Of a stretch of DNA of 62,076 nucleotides, positions 14,124 to 22,555 are shown in pieces. Both the position numbers and the translations under genes were made by a program. The DNA is from Grimontia indica (GTDB taxonomy: Bacteria > Pseudomonadota > Gammaproteobacteria > Enterobacterales > Vibrionaceae). A model generated the notes under the pieces. The model did not search any database, was not told the origin of the DNA, and saw only the letters and a list, made by a program, of their open reading frames with translations. The stretch covers positions 1-62,076 of the forward strand of contig NZ_ANFM02000055.1 of assembly GCF_000333895.2 (NCBI RefSeq), in the 5' to 3' direction. Positions within the stretch are counted from its first letter, which is position 1. Each line of letters opens with the position of its first letter.

Positions 14124-16982
14124 ATGATGAAACTGACGAAACGGTCTGACACCGTCAGCAAGGACGAAAAGCAACTGGGTGTTTCCCGCCGTACCTTTAT
14201 GCGTAATTCTACACTGGCTACCGCAGGTGGTATTGCCGCTGCTGGCATGTTTGCACCAGGTATGATGAAAAAAGCTGCAGCGAAAGACGTTGACCCAAAC
14301 AAACCGATTGAACAAAAACGCACGATTTGTTCTCACTGCTCAGTGGGTTGTGGCGTGTATGCAGAAGTACAGGATGGTGTCTGGACGGGTCAGGAGCCTG
14401 CGTTTGACCACCCATTCAATGCCGGTGGACACTGCGCCAAAGGGGCTGCACTTCGTGAACATGGCCATGGTGAACGTCGCCTCAAATACCCAATGAAACT
14501 GGTGGATGGCAAGTGGCAGAAAATCAGCTGGGACACCGCTATCAATGAAATTGGCGACAAATGTCTGGAAATCCGCAAGCAAGACGGCCCTGACTCTGTG
14601 TACTTTCTGGGTTCGGCAAAGCATAGCAACGAACAGGCCTACATGTTCCGTAAAATGGCATCGCTTTGGGGAACCAATAACGTCGACCATCAGGCACGTA
14701 TCTGTCACTCCACCACGGTAGCAGGGGTGGCGAATACCTGGGGTTACGGTGCGATGACCAACTCCTTTAACGACATGCATAACTGTAAGTCGATCCTTTT
14801 TGTCGGCTCCAACCCTGCCGAAGCACACCCTGTCGCGATGCAGCATATCCTCATCGCGAAAGAGAAAAACGGCTGTAAGATTGTTGTGGCTGATCCTCGT
14901 CGCACCCGCACTGCCGCGAAAGGTGATCACTTTGTTTCTCTACGTCCTGGTACAGATATTGCGTTTATCTGGGGCCTGCTATGGCACATTTTCGATAACA
15001 ACTGGGAAGACAAGGAATTCATTTACCAGCGCGTGTTTGGCATGGATGAAATCCGTGAAGAAGTTGCGAAATGGAATCCTGAAGAAGTAGAGCGTGTGTC
15101 CGGTGTTGGACGTGACGACATGTATCAGGCGGCGAAAATCCTTGCCGAAAACCGCCCAGGCTGTGTGGTTTGGTGTATGGGTGGTACGCAACACACCACG
15201 GGTAATAACAACACCCGCGCATACTGTGTGCTGGAGCTTGCTCTGGGGAACATCGGTAAATCAGGCGGTGGTGCCAATATTTTCCGTGGACACGATAACG
15301 TGCAGGGTGCCACCGACCTTGGCGTGTTGTCCCACACCTTGCCGGGCTATTACGGCTTGTCTAACGGTGCATGGAAGCACTGGTCGAAAGTCTGGGATCT
15401 GGACTATGACTGGGTTCAGGGGCGTTTTGACCAAACGGAATACAACGGCTCTAAACCAATGAACAGCAACGGTATACCGGTTTCACGCTGGATTGATGGC
15501 GTGCTGGAAGACCCTGATAAAATTGCCCAGAAAGCCAATATCCGCGCCATGTTTTACTGGGGGCATGCGGTGAACTCGCAAACCCGTGGTCCTGAGATGC
15601 AAAAGGCAATGGAAAAACTGGATATGATGGTCATCGTCGACCCTTATCCAACCGTTGCTGCAGTCATGAACAACCGTAAAAACGGCGTTTACCTGCTGCC
15701 AACGACCACTCAGTTTGAAACCTACGGATCGGTGACCGCTTCTAACCGTTCACTGCAATGGCGTGACAAGGTGATTGAGCCTCTGTTTGATTCAAAGCCT
15801 GATCACAACATCATGTATCTGCTTTCCCAAAAACTGGGTTTCTCAGACCAACTGTTTAAGAACGTGAAAGTGAATGGCGATGAACCTCTGATTGAAGACA
15901 TTACCCGCGAGTTCAACCGTGGTATGTGGACAATCGGCTACACAGGCCAGAGCCCAGAACGTATCAAAACGCACCAGCAAAACTGGCACACCTTCAATAA
16001 AACATCACTGGAAGCAGAAGGTGGCCCGGTTAATGGGGAGACCTATGGTCTGCCATGGCCTTGTTGGGGAACACCGGAAATGAAGCATCCGGGTACACAC
16101 ATTCTCTATGACACATCAAAAGAAGTCGCCCGCGGTGGTGGTAACTTCCGCGCACGTTTTGGCGTGGAATATGAAGGTGAAAGCCTGCTGGCAGTCGATA
16201 GCTATTCAAAAGGCTGTGAGTTGGAAGACGGATATCCGGAGTTCACTGACAAGATGCTCAAACAACTTGGCTGGTGGGATGATCTGACAGCAGAAGAGAA
16301 AGCTGCTGCTGAAGGTAAAAACTGGAAGACAGACCTGTCTGGCGGTATTCAGCGTGTCGCCATCAATCACGGTTGTATCCCATTTGGTAACGCCAAAGCC
16401 CGTGCGATTGTCTGGACCTTCCCAGACAAAGTGCCACTTCACCGTGAACCACTGTATACACCGCGCCGTGACCTGTTGCCTGAATACGCGACCTGGGATG
16501 ACAAAGCGGATATTTATCGTCTGCCAACGTTGTACAAATCGATTCAGGAAATCGATGCGGCGAAAGAGTATCCAATCATTCTCACATCTGGCCGATTGGT
16601 TGAGTATGAGGGTGGGGGTGAAGAGACCCGTTCAAACCCATGGCTGGCGAAACTGCAGCAAGAGATGTTCGTGGAAGTCAACATTGCTGACGCGAACGAT
16701 CTGGGGATTGTGGATGGACAGGATGTCTGGGTTGAAGGCCCTGACAAAGGCCGCGTGAAAGTGAAGGCCATGATTACGCCTCGTGTATACAAAGGACTCG
16801 CCTTTATGCCATTCCACTTCGGTGGTGTGTTCCAGGGTGAAGATCTGAGGTCGAAATATCCAGAGGGGGCTGACCCGTACGTCGTTGGTGAAGCGGCGAA
16901 CACTGCAACCACCTACGGTTATGACCCGGTTACCCTGATGCAGGAAACCAAAGTGACACTTTGTAAGATCTTACCAGCGTAA
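14124..16982 (+). CDS. fdhA: Formate dehydrogenase alpha subunit (bis-MGD, Tat-exported)
   Basis: This 952-residue catalytic subunit oxidises formate to CO2 in the periplasm. A Tat motif SRRTFMR is at 21-27. The [4Fe-4S] ligands are C69, C72, C76 and C104 (CSHCSVGC...GGHC). The active-site residue is cysteine C194 followed by H195 (RICHSTTV), so this is a cysteine enzyme and not a selenocysteine one. The C-terminal dinucleotide-binding region is present (LTSGRLVEYEGGGEETRSNP). With tungstate uptake next door it may carry tungsten, an inference. ATGs at 14124 and 14127 are equally possible starts. FdhB and FdhC follow. Confidence 0.96.
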   Translation: MMKLTKRSDTVSKDEKQLGVSRRTFMRNSTLATAGGIAAAGMFAPGMMKKAAAKDVDPNKPIEQKRTICSHCSVGCGVYAEVQDGVWTGQEPAFDHPFNAGGHCAKGAALREHGHGERRLKYPMKLVDGKWQKISWDTAINEIGDKCLEIRKQDGPDSVYFLGSAKHSNEQAYMFRKMASLWGTNNVDHQARICHSTTVAGVANTWGYGAMTNSFNDMHNCKSILFVGSNPAEAHPVAMQHILIAKEKNGCKIVVADPRRTRTAAKGDHFVSLRPGTDIAFIWGLLWHIFDNNWEDKEFIYQRVFGMDEIREEVAKWNPEEVERVSGVGRDDMYQAAKILAENRPGCVVWCMGGTQHTTGNNNTRAYCVLELALGNIGKSGGGANIFRGHDNVQGATDLGVLSHTLPGYYGLSNGAWKHWSKVWDLDYDWVQGRFDQTEYNGSKPMNSNGIPVSRWIDGVLEDPDKIAQKANIRAMFYWGHAVNSQTRGPEMQKAMEKLDMMVIVDPYPTVAAVMNNRKNGVYLLPTTTQFETYGSVTASNRSLQWRDKVIEPLFDSKPDHNIMYLLSQKLGFSDQLFKNVKVNGDEPLIEDITREFNRGMWTIGYTGQSPERIKTHQQNWHTFNKTSLEAEGGPVNGETYGLPWPCWGTPEMKHPGTHILYDTSKEVARGGGNFRARFGVEYEGESLLAVDSYSKGCELEDGYPEFTDKMLKQLGWWDDLTAEEKAAAEGKNWKTDLSGGIQRVAINHGCIPFGNAKARAIVWTFPDKVPLHREPLYTPRRDLLPEYATWDDKADIYRLPTLYKSIQEIDAAKEYPIILTSGRLVEYEGGGEETRSNPWLAKLQQEMFVEVNIADANDLGIVDGQDVWVEGPDKGRVKVKAMITPRVYKGLAFMPFHFGGVFQGEDLRSKYPEGADPYVVGEAANTATTYGYDPVTLMQETKVTLCKILPA

Positions 16983-16997
16983 AGGGAGCGCATAGTT

Positions 16998-17603
16998 ATG
17001 GCTGATATGAAATTCTTATGTGACACCAAACGCTGCATTGAATGTAATGGCTGTGTCACCGCGTGTAGTAACGCTAACTCTGAAGTGGTGACCTGGGGAA
17101 CCCAGCGTCGTCGTGTCGTCACCCTGAATGATGGTGAAGCGGGTGAGAACTCGGTGTCAGTTGCCTGTATGCACTGTGCCGATGCCCCTTGTATGGCTGT
17201 GTGTCCCGCTGACTGTTTTTACAAAACAGAAGATGGCATTGTTTTGCACAACAAGGAGACCTGCATTGGCTGCGGCTACTGCTTGTTTGCTTGTCCGTTT
17301 GGAGCGCCTCAGTTCCCGAAAACAGCGGCATTTGGTGAGCGAGGCAAGATGGATAAATGTACCTTCTGTGCAGGCGGTCCTGAGCCGGACGGTTCGGCAA
17401 AAGAGCGAGAGCTATATGGTGCAAACCGTATTGCCGAAGGTAAGTTGCCTTTGTGCGCTGAAATGTGTTCTACCAAAGCACTGTTGGCGGGGGATGCAGA
17501 GAAAATTTCTGCAGTATTCCGTCAGCGCGTTGTAGAACGTGGGGCAAAAGGGGCTGGCTGGACTAAGGGCGATGACCTCGCCTACGACGCGACCAAAAGC
17601 TGA
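16998..17603 (+). CDS. fdhB: Formate dehydrogenase iron-sulfur subunit
   Basis: This 201-residue electron-transfer subunit has four ferredoxin-type cysteine groups: CIECNGCVTAC, CMHCADAPCMAVCPADC, CIGCGYCLFACPFG, and CTFC with LCAEMC. It takes electrons from FdhA and passes them to the cytochrome b subunit. No separate export signal is seen; it is expected to leave the cell bound to FdhA. It starts 15 bases after fdhA. Confidence 0.95.
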   Translation: MADMKFLCDTKRCIECNGCVTACSNANSEVVTWGTQRRRVVTLNDGEAGENSVSVACMHCADAPCMAVCPADCFYKTEDGIVLHNKETCIGCGYCLFACPFGAPQFPKTAAFGERGKMDKCTFCAGGPEPDGSAKERELYGANRIAEGKLPLCAEMCSTKALLAGDAEKISAVFRQRVVERGAKGAGWTKGDDLAYDATKS

Positions 17604-17614
17604 TTAGCATGGAA

Positions 17615-17643
17615 CTCTGTGGGACGTGGCTCGTCCCACGGAG
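17615..17643 (+). other. Intercistronic hairpin between fdhB and fdhC
   Basis: CTCTGTGGGACG pairs with CGTCCCACGGAG across a TGGCT-type loop, giving a stem of about 12 pairs with one mismatch. No T-run follows, so it is more likely an mRNA-stability or expression-balancing structure than a terminator. Confidence 0.45.
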
Positions 17644-17657
17644 TCAGGAGGAGAGAT

Positions 17658-18656
17658 ATGTTTAGAACATTGCTCGCCATGCTAATGGTGATAGCAACCT
17701 TTTGGTCTCCAGTCAGTCTTGCTGAAGGCGGTGCCAAGGCGGATCCCCAGAAAGAAATAGTGCAACTGGCTGGCCCTGAATTCTGGAGAGAAGTGCGAGG
17801 CGGAGAGTCGGGATATACGGTTGCGACGGGAGCAGAAGCTGGACAACTGATCAATGTTGATGGTCAACGCTGGCGGGAAATTCGTAATGAGTGGATCAGT
17901 CCACTCGGGCTGATTTTTCTCGGTGTATCTGCAGGTAGTCTGCTGCTGTTTTACTTTTGGGCTGGACGCATAGAGTTATCGCACAAGCGCACTGGCAAAA
18001 AGGTGATGCGTTGGACACCTTTTGAGCGTGCCATGCATTGGTTTACCGCCATCAACTTCCTGATTCTGGGGTTCAGTGGCGTGCTCTTGCTATACGGTAA
18101 GCACTTTATTAAACCTGTGGCGCCTGAAGCAGTTTGGGGCAGCATCATCTATGCGGCTAAAGTGTCGCATAACTATCTGGGTCCGCTGTTTGTGCTCGGA
18201 CTGCTTTGTATGTTGGTGAAGTGGATGAAGAACAATTTCATCAACAAAGTCGACATTGAATGGTTCAAGCAGGGCGGTGGTATTCTGCCAAACGGTAAAC
18301 ACCCGGACGCAGGTTTTTGTAATGGTGGCGAGAAGATTTGGTTCTGGCTGCTGGCAACCGTTGGTGTGGTGGTTTGTATTACTGGTCTGGTGATGGATTT
18401 CCCACTCTTTGGTCAAACCCGTGAGGATATGCAGATAGCAAACCTGCTACACGGTATCGCTTCTTTGGGTTTGTTCGCAGCTGCGTTAGGGCACATCTAC
18501 ATCGGTACAGTGGGTACTGAAGGTGCGCTTGAAGGGATGGCAACAGGCTACGTGGATGAAAGTTGGGCGAAGCAACACCACAAGCTTTGGCTGGACGAAG
18601 TGCAAGGCCAAAGCAGTTCTCAAACGACAGAAGCGAAAGAGCAACAAAGTACCTGA
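17658..18656 (+). CDS. fdhC: Formate dehydrogenase cytochrome b subunit
   Basis: This 332-residue membrane subunit anchors the enzyme and passes electrons to quinone. It has an N-terminal signal-like helix (MFRTLLAMLMVIATFWSPVS), then one hydrophobic helix and a four-helix cytochrome b556 core with haem-ligand histidines in RAMHWFTA, SHNYLGPLF and LLHGIASLG. The ATG at 17658 has a strong AGGAGGAGA ribosome site; the longer upstream frame is not needed. A strong terminator follows. Confidence 0.93.
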   Translation: MFRTLLAMLMVIATFWSPVSLAEGGAKADPQKEIVQLAGPEFWREVRGGESGYTVATGAEAGQLINVDGQRWREIRNEWISPLGLIFLGVSAGSLLLFYFWAGRIELSHKRTGKKVMRWTPFERAMHWFTAINFLILGFSGVLLLYGKHFIKPVAPEAVWGSIIYAAKVSHNYLGPLFVLGLLCMLVKWMKNNFINKVDIEWFKQGGGILPNGKHPDAGFCNGGEKIWFWLLATVGVVVCITGLVMDFPLFGQTREDMQIANLLHGIASLGLFAAALGHIYIGTVGTEGALEGMATGYVDESWAKQHHKLWLDEVQGQSSSQTTEAKEQQST

Positions 18657-18673
18657 CGTTTAGGCAAGTAAAC

Positions 18674-18699
18674 GAAAGCCCGCAAGTGCGGGCTTTTTT
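18674..18699 (+). terminator. Intrinsic terminator of the fdh operon
   Basis: AAAGCCCGC-AAGT-GCGGGCTTTTTT is a GC-rich perfect stem followed by a T-run, 18 bases after the fdhC stop. Confidence 0.9.
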
Positions 18700-18725
18700 G
18701 TGCTTATTGCAAAGGTCAACAGCCC

Positions 18726-19946
18726 CTAGATGATAGGTTCGTTTTTGGCCGTAGGCAGCCAAAACGAAATCACTGTGGTTGTCGCGAGGAAAGCGAAAGA
18801 TACCCAGAGACATGCTGCAAACCCCCAGACCTGGAAAACCCACCCCGAGAGAATGGTACCAATCAAGCGTCCCATCGCGTTCGCCATGTAATAGAAACCC
18901 ACATCCAGCGAAACGCCGTCACCTTTTGCATAACTAACAATCAGATAAGAGTGCAGTGAAGAGTTCACAGCGAACACCGCACCGAACACCATCAAGCCAA
19001 CAATGATAACGGTTTCCGGATGCCACTGTTGTTGCACACTGATGGCGATGATTCCGGTGACGACGGAAAGCAACATAGCCCAATAAATTGCGGCTTTGCC
19101 ATCCGGCGTTTTACCAGAAGCTTTACCTGTGATCTTCGGAGCAATCCCCTGAATAAAGCCATAGCCAATCACCCAAGTTGCCAGAAATGCGCCGACGGCA
19201 CTGTGGTCCCAGCCAAAGGTGGTACCGAGATAGATGGGAAGGGCAATCACAAACCAGACATCACGGGCACCGAACAGGAACATACGGGCAGCAGACAGAA
19301 TATTCACACTGCTGGATTTCGAGAATATCTCTGAGAACTTAGGCTTGGTTTTCGCTTTGCCCATGTCTGACTTCAGGAACAGCAGACTGCCGAAAAATAC
19401 CAGCAGCAAGACACCTGCCATCGCAGCAACCGCAGATTGGAAACCAATCAAGGAAAGCAGTGCACCGCCCAGGAAGAAACCGGCACCTTTCAATGCGTTC
19501 TTAGATCCTGTGAGAATTGCAATCCACTTGTAGAGTGCGCCTTGTGCATCTTCAGGAACCAGTGTTTTGATTGAGCTCTTTGCGCTCATCTTATTGAGGT
19601 CTTTGGCTATACCGGACATGGCCTGCGCTGCCATTACCCAAGGAATGCTTAGCCAAGCCGTCGGGACTGCCAGCATGGCGAGCGCGACAATTTGCATGCC
19701 GAGACCAATGTTCATAGTTCGGTTGAGACCCAACCTTGCACCGAGCCAGCCGCCAATCAGGTTGGTCACCACACCAAAGAATTCATAGAAAAGAAAGAGT
19801 GAAGCGATTTCCAGACTGGAGTAACCCAGGTCATAAAAATAAAGCACCACCAACATGCGCAGTGCACCGTCGGTGATGGTGAAATTCCAGTAATTGAATG
19901 TCACCAGCATGTACTGGCGAACGTGGGAATTTAATTGAGACAGCAT
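18726..19946 (-). CDS. arsJ: ArsJ organoarsenical (1-arseno-3-phosphoglycerate) efflux permease
   Basis: This 406-residue major-facilitator protein has about 12 hydrophobic helices. It matches ArsJ, with FNYWNFTITDGALRMLVV at the start and SGIAKDLNKMSAKSSIK in the middle. ArsJ exports 1-arseno-3-phosphoglycerate formed by a dedicated GAPDH and thereby removes arsenate. It is the last gene of arsR-gapdh-arsJ. A terminator hairpin ends only about 11 bases before its ATG, so its expression should need read-through. Confidence 0.9.
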   Translation of the reverse strand: MLSQLNSHVRQYMLVTFNYWNFTITDGALRMLVVLYFYDLGYSSLEIASLFLFYEFFGVVTNLIGGWLGARLGLNRTMNIGLGMQIVALAMLAVPTAWLSIPWVMAAQAMSGIAKDLNKMSAKSSIKTLVPEDAQGALYKWIAILTGSKNALKGAGFFLGGALLSLIGFQSAVAAMAGVLLLVFFGSLLFLKSDMGKAKTKPKFSEIFSKSSSVNILSAARMFLFGARDVWFVIALPIYLGTTFGWDHSAVGAFLATWVIGYGFIQGIAPKITGKASGKTPDGKAAIYWAMLLSVVTGIIAISVQQQWHPETVIIVGLMVFGAVFAVNSSLHSYLIVSYAKGDGVSLDVGFYYMANAMGRLIGTILSGWVFQVWGFAACLWVSFAFLATTTVISFWLPTAKNEPII

Positions 19947-19956
19947 AACAACTCGC

Positions 19957-19984
19957 CCAAAAAAGAGCTGCGTTTGCAGCTCTT
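19957..19984 (-). terminator. Terminator-like hairpin between gapdh and arsJ
   Basis: On the minus strand AAGAGCTGC-AAAC-GCAGCTCTT is a perfect 9-bp stem followed by TTTT, between the gapdh stop and the arsJ start. It should reduce arsJ transcription relative to gapdh. Confidence 0.75.
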
Positions 19985-20000
19985 GATATCTCTTTTATGT

Positions 20001-21002
20001 TTATGCCAAGCCTACTTTGCGAACCAACTCTGCGGTGCGCGTTGCGTAGCCCATTTCATTGTCATACCAGGCGTAGACTTTCACCATGCGCTTTCCAACG
20101 ACCATAGTCGAGAGGGCATCGACGATGGTAGAGCGCTGGTCGCCTTTATAATCGATAGATACCAGTGGGCGCTCTTCAAAGCCAAGAATACCTTTCAGCT
20201 CGCCTTCAGACGCTTCTTTCAGCAGGGCATTCACTTCTTCTGCGGTAGTGTCTCGCTTCACATCGAAGATGATGTCAGTCAGAGAGGCATTCGCCAGCGG
20301 AACACGGACTGCGTGGCCGTTAATTTTACCTTCCAGCTCAGGGAAGATTTCAACGATAGCTTTTGCTGATCCTGTGGTGGTTGGGATTAAACTCATGCCA
20401 CAGGCGCGCGCACGACGAAGGTCTTTGTGCGGTGCATCCAGAATGGTTTGGGTGTTGGTGAGATCGTGAATCGTTGTGAAAGCAGATTGCTCGATACCCA
20501 GCTTCTCGTGAATCACTTTCACTACAGGAGCGATACAGTTGGTGGTGCACGATGCTGCGGTCACAATGCGGTGGACTTCAGGATCGAAGATGTTGTCGTT
20601 GATGCCCACAACAATGTTGGCAATACCGTCTTCTTTCACGGGTGCAGAGACAACCACGCGTTTAACGCCTTGCTCGAGGTATTGATTCAGAAACTCGGAT
20701 TTACGGTGTACACCTGTTGCCTCGATAACAACGTCACAACCAGACCAATCGATATCACTGATGTTCTTTTGCTGTGTCGTGCGGATGGTTTTACCGTTGA
20801 TCAGCATGGTATCGCTATCGGTGGAGACTTCATGGTGCCAGCGGCCCTGAACAGAGTCGAACTCCAGAAGGTGAGCCAGCGTCGCTGTATCGCCAGCGAC
20901 ATCGTTGATTTGAACAAACTCCAGTTCAGGCCAGTCGAATGCGGCGCGAAGTGCCAGACGGCCGATACGGCCAAAACCATTAATTCCTACTTTAATAGAC
21001 AT
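20001..21002 (-). CDS. Arsenic-linked glyceraldehyde-3-phosphate dehydrogenase
   Basis: This 333-residue NAD-dependent GAPDH has the Rossmann start [14 protein letters not shown] and the active-site SCTTNC with C152. Sandwiched between arsR and arsJ, it is the ars-operon type that joins arsenate to glyceraldehyde 3-phosphate, forming unstable 1-arseno-3-phosphoglycerate for export. The housekeeping enzyme is presumably elsewhere. The enzyme chemistry is established for the family; the arsenic role here rests on context. Confidence 0.9.
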   Translation of the reverse strand: MSIKVGINGFGRIGRLALRAAFDWPELEFVQINDVAGDTATLAHLLEFDSVQGRWHHEVSTDSDTMLINGKTIRTTQQKNISDIDWSGCDVVIEATGVHRKSEFLNQYLEQGVKRVVVSAPVKEDGIANIVVGINDNIFDPEVHRIVTAASCTTNCIAPVVKVIHEKLGIEQSAFTTIHDLTNTQTILDAPHKDLRRARACGMSLIPTTTGSAKAIVEIFPELEGKINGHAVRVPLANASLTDIIFDVKRDTTAEEVNALLKEASEGELKGILGFEERPLVSIDYKGDQRSTIVDALSTMVVGKRMVKVYAWYDNEMGYATRTAELVRKVGLA

Positions 21003-21014
21003 CTCAATTTTCCT

Positions 21015-21356
21015 CTAAACACAGCACTCTGGGCGAGATTTCATCTCCGAGAGACGCTGGATATCTTGCTGGTATTCTTGTTTAAGGCAGTTCGAATCGA
21101 CCAGCCCCTGAATTTGTTTGCGCATCCAACCGGGAAGTTGGTCAGACAAGCGGTAAAACACCCATTGACCCTGGCGGGTATCCAAAATCACGCCGCTTGA
21201 ACGAAGTTGTGCCAAGTGTCGGGAGATCTTTGGCTGGCTCTCGTTGAGTGCTTCCGTTAGCTCGCCCACGCAGATTTTTTCTTCCCGCGCGATTAGCAAT
21301 AAACATCTCACGCGGGTTTCATCTGCGAGCAGTTTGAAAAACTGATGAGGTAACAT
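21015..21356 (-). CDS. arsR: ArsR-family arsenic-responsive repressor
   Basis: This 113-residue winged-helix repressor has the typical LLADETRVRCLLLI and ESQPKISRHLAQLRSSGVI helices. Cysteines at about 18 and 29 (RCLLL, KICVGE) and a C-terminal ECCV could form the As(III) site; the family varies in where these lie. It is the first gene of the three-gene operon and probably represses it through the dyad at 21369-21386. Confidence 0.9.
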   Translation of the reverse strand: MLPHQFFKLLADETRVRCLLLIAREEKICVGELTEALNESQPKISRHLAQLRSSGVILDTRQGQWVFYRLSDQLPGWMRKQIQGLVDSNCLKQEYQQDIQRLSEMKSRPECCV

Positions 21357-21368
21357 TTGAATATCTCC

Positions 21369-21386
21369 ATATGCGAATATCCATAT
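21369..21386. promoter_or_regulatory. Candidate ArsR operator
   Basis: The inverted repeat ATATG-N8-CATAT lies 13 bases upstream of the arsR start in an A/T-rich segment. Its position fits self-repression. No operator consensus for this particular ArsR group is assumed. Confidence 0.5.
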
Positions 21387-21459
21387 ATTAATTTCAATAA
21401 GGCATGAGTCAACAGGAAATAAGGTATGTCATGAAAGCTTCATATTTGGAGCTAGAACT

Positions 21460-21490
21460 AAGCAACAGAGTCTCTAGAACACTGTTGCTT
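21460..21490 (-). other. Hairpin upstream of arsR, downstream of pseI
   Basis: AAGCAACAG and CTGTTGCTT form a perfect 9-bp stem around a 13-base loop, 13 bases after the pseI stop. There is no T-run, so it may only weakly end or protect the pse transcript. Confidence 0.35.
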
Positions 21491-21502
21491 GTTTGGAAAT
21501 GG

Positions 21503-22555
21503 CTATTTGGAAATAAGTTCCCAATTAAGGGCAGTGCCTGCGGGAATATCTGAGAGCGCGATTCGTCCCATGACTGCGTCATAGTGCTTGGGCGCTAAAC
21601 CAAACCCCGGACGAACGCTTCTCACGTTGTCTGGATTGAGGGTTTCACCTTTCTTGATGTCTTGAGCAACATAGAGGGAACGACGAAATTGCACATTGCC
21701 TTTCTCCGCTTCTTTAATTTGATAGCCTACTTGTCCCAATGCTTGCCACGCGGTTTCTGTGTCCCGACAGAGTGATGCCAGTTCATCAGGCTCCAGAGAA
21801 AAGGTAGAGTCTGGGCCTGGGTCATTGCGGCTCAGAGTGACGTGTTTTTCAATCACGGACGCGCCGAGCGCAACAGCAGCAACAGACACTGTTGTACCCA
21901 ATGTGTGGTCAGACAGACCACCAATGACACCGAACTTCTCCGCGAGATCGGGAATGGTGCGCAGATGGCTTTGGGAAGCTGGGGCAGGGTAGGCGCTGAT
22001 GCAATGAAGAAGCACCAATTGCCCACAACCATTGTCACGGGCAGTCGCTACCGCTTCGGAAATTTCATCACCGTTAGCCATGCCTGTGGAGATGATCATC
22101 GGTTTTCCGGTTTGCGCCACATAACGGATAAGCGGTAAATCGACCGCTTCAAACGACGCTATCTTGTAAGCGGGCGCATTGAGATCTTCCAGCAAGTCTA
22201 CTGCTGTAAAATCAAACGGCGTACTGAACAGTGTAATGCCAACGTCGCGTGCTTTATCAAATAGAGGCTTGTGCCATTCAAAGGGCGTGTGTGCTTCTTG
22301 GTAAAGGTCATAAAGAGTGCGACCATCCCAGAGTCCGCCTTTGATTTGGAATTCGTCAGAATCGCAATTCAGGGTGATGGTGTCAGCGGTGTAGCTCTGC
22401 ATCTTAATCGCATCAGCGCCAGCGCGTTTGGCCATTTCAATGGTCTGGAAAGCACGTTCGATGGAGCCGTTATGGTTTGCTGACATTTCAGCGATGATGT
22501 AAGGCTTGTGGTCTGGGCCAATTTTACGGCCATCGATGGTAATAAACGGGGTCAT
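21503..22555 (-). CDS. pseI: Pseudaminic acid synthase PseI (NeuB family)
   Basis: This 350-residue enzyme condenses 2,4-diacetamido-2,4,6-trideoxy-L-altrose with phosphoenolpyruvate to give pseudaminic acid. It has an N-terminal NeuB barrel (about 1-285) with IEKHVT and the GPDSTFSLEP motif that favours PseI over sialic acid synthases, and a C-terminal SAF domain. It overlaps the preceding pseG-pseH stop by 4 bases and closes the five-gene pse operon. Confidence 0.93.
   Translation of the reverse strand: MTPFITIDGRKIGPDHKPYIIAEMSANHNGSIERAFQTIEMAKRAGADAIKMQSYTADTITLNCDSDEFQIKGGLWDGRTLYDLYQEAHTPFEWHKPLFDKARDVGITLFSTPFDFTAVDLLEDLNAPAYKIASFEAVDLPLIRYVAQTGKPMIISTGMANGDEISEAVATARDNGCGQLVLLHCISAYPAPASQSHLRTIPDLAEKFGVIGGLSDHTLGTTVSVAAVALGASVIEKHVTLSRNDPGPDSTFSLEPDELASLCRDTETAWQALGQVGYQIKEAEKGNVQFRRSLYVAQDIKKGETLNPDNVRSVRPGFGLAPKHYDAVMGRIALSDIPAGTALNWELISK

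Noticed and set aside
14340-14930. 196-codon open frame opposite fdhA
   Set aside because: It lies wholly within the cofactor-binding region of fdhA and has no family features.
14124-16982. Selenocysteine (TGA) in formate dehydrogenase
   Set aside because: The active-site codon at 14703-14705 is TGT (cysteine), and the frame has no internal TGA.
20427-21200. 257-codon open frame on the plus strand
   Set aside because: It is antisense to the clear GAPDH and arsR genes, has no ribosome site and a cysteine/histidine-rich sequence of no family; it follows from the codon use of the real genes.
21421-21502. Extra small RNA or gene between arsR and pseI
   Set aside because: Only one hairpin without a T-run is visible and there is no ORF; this is not enough to call.
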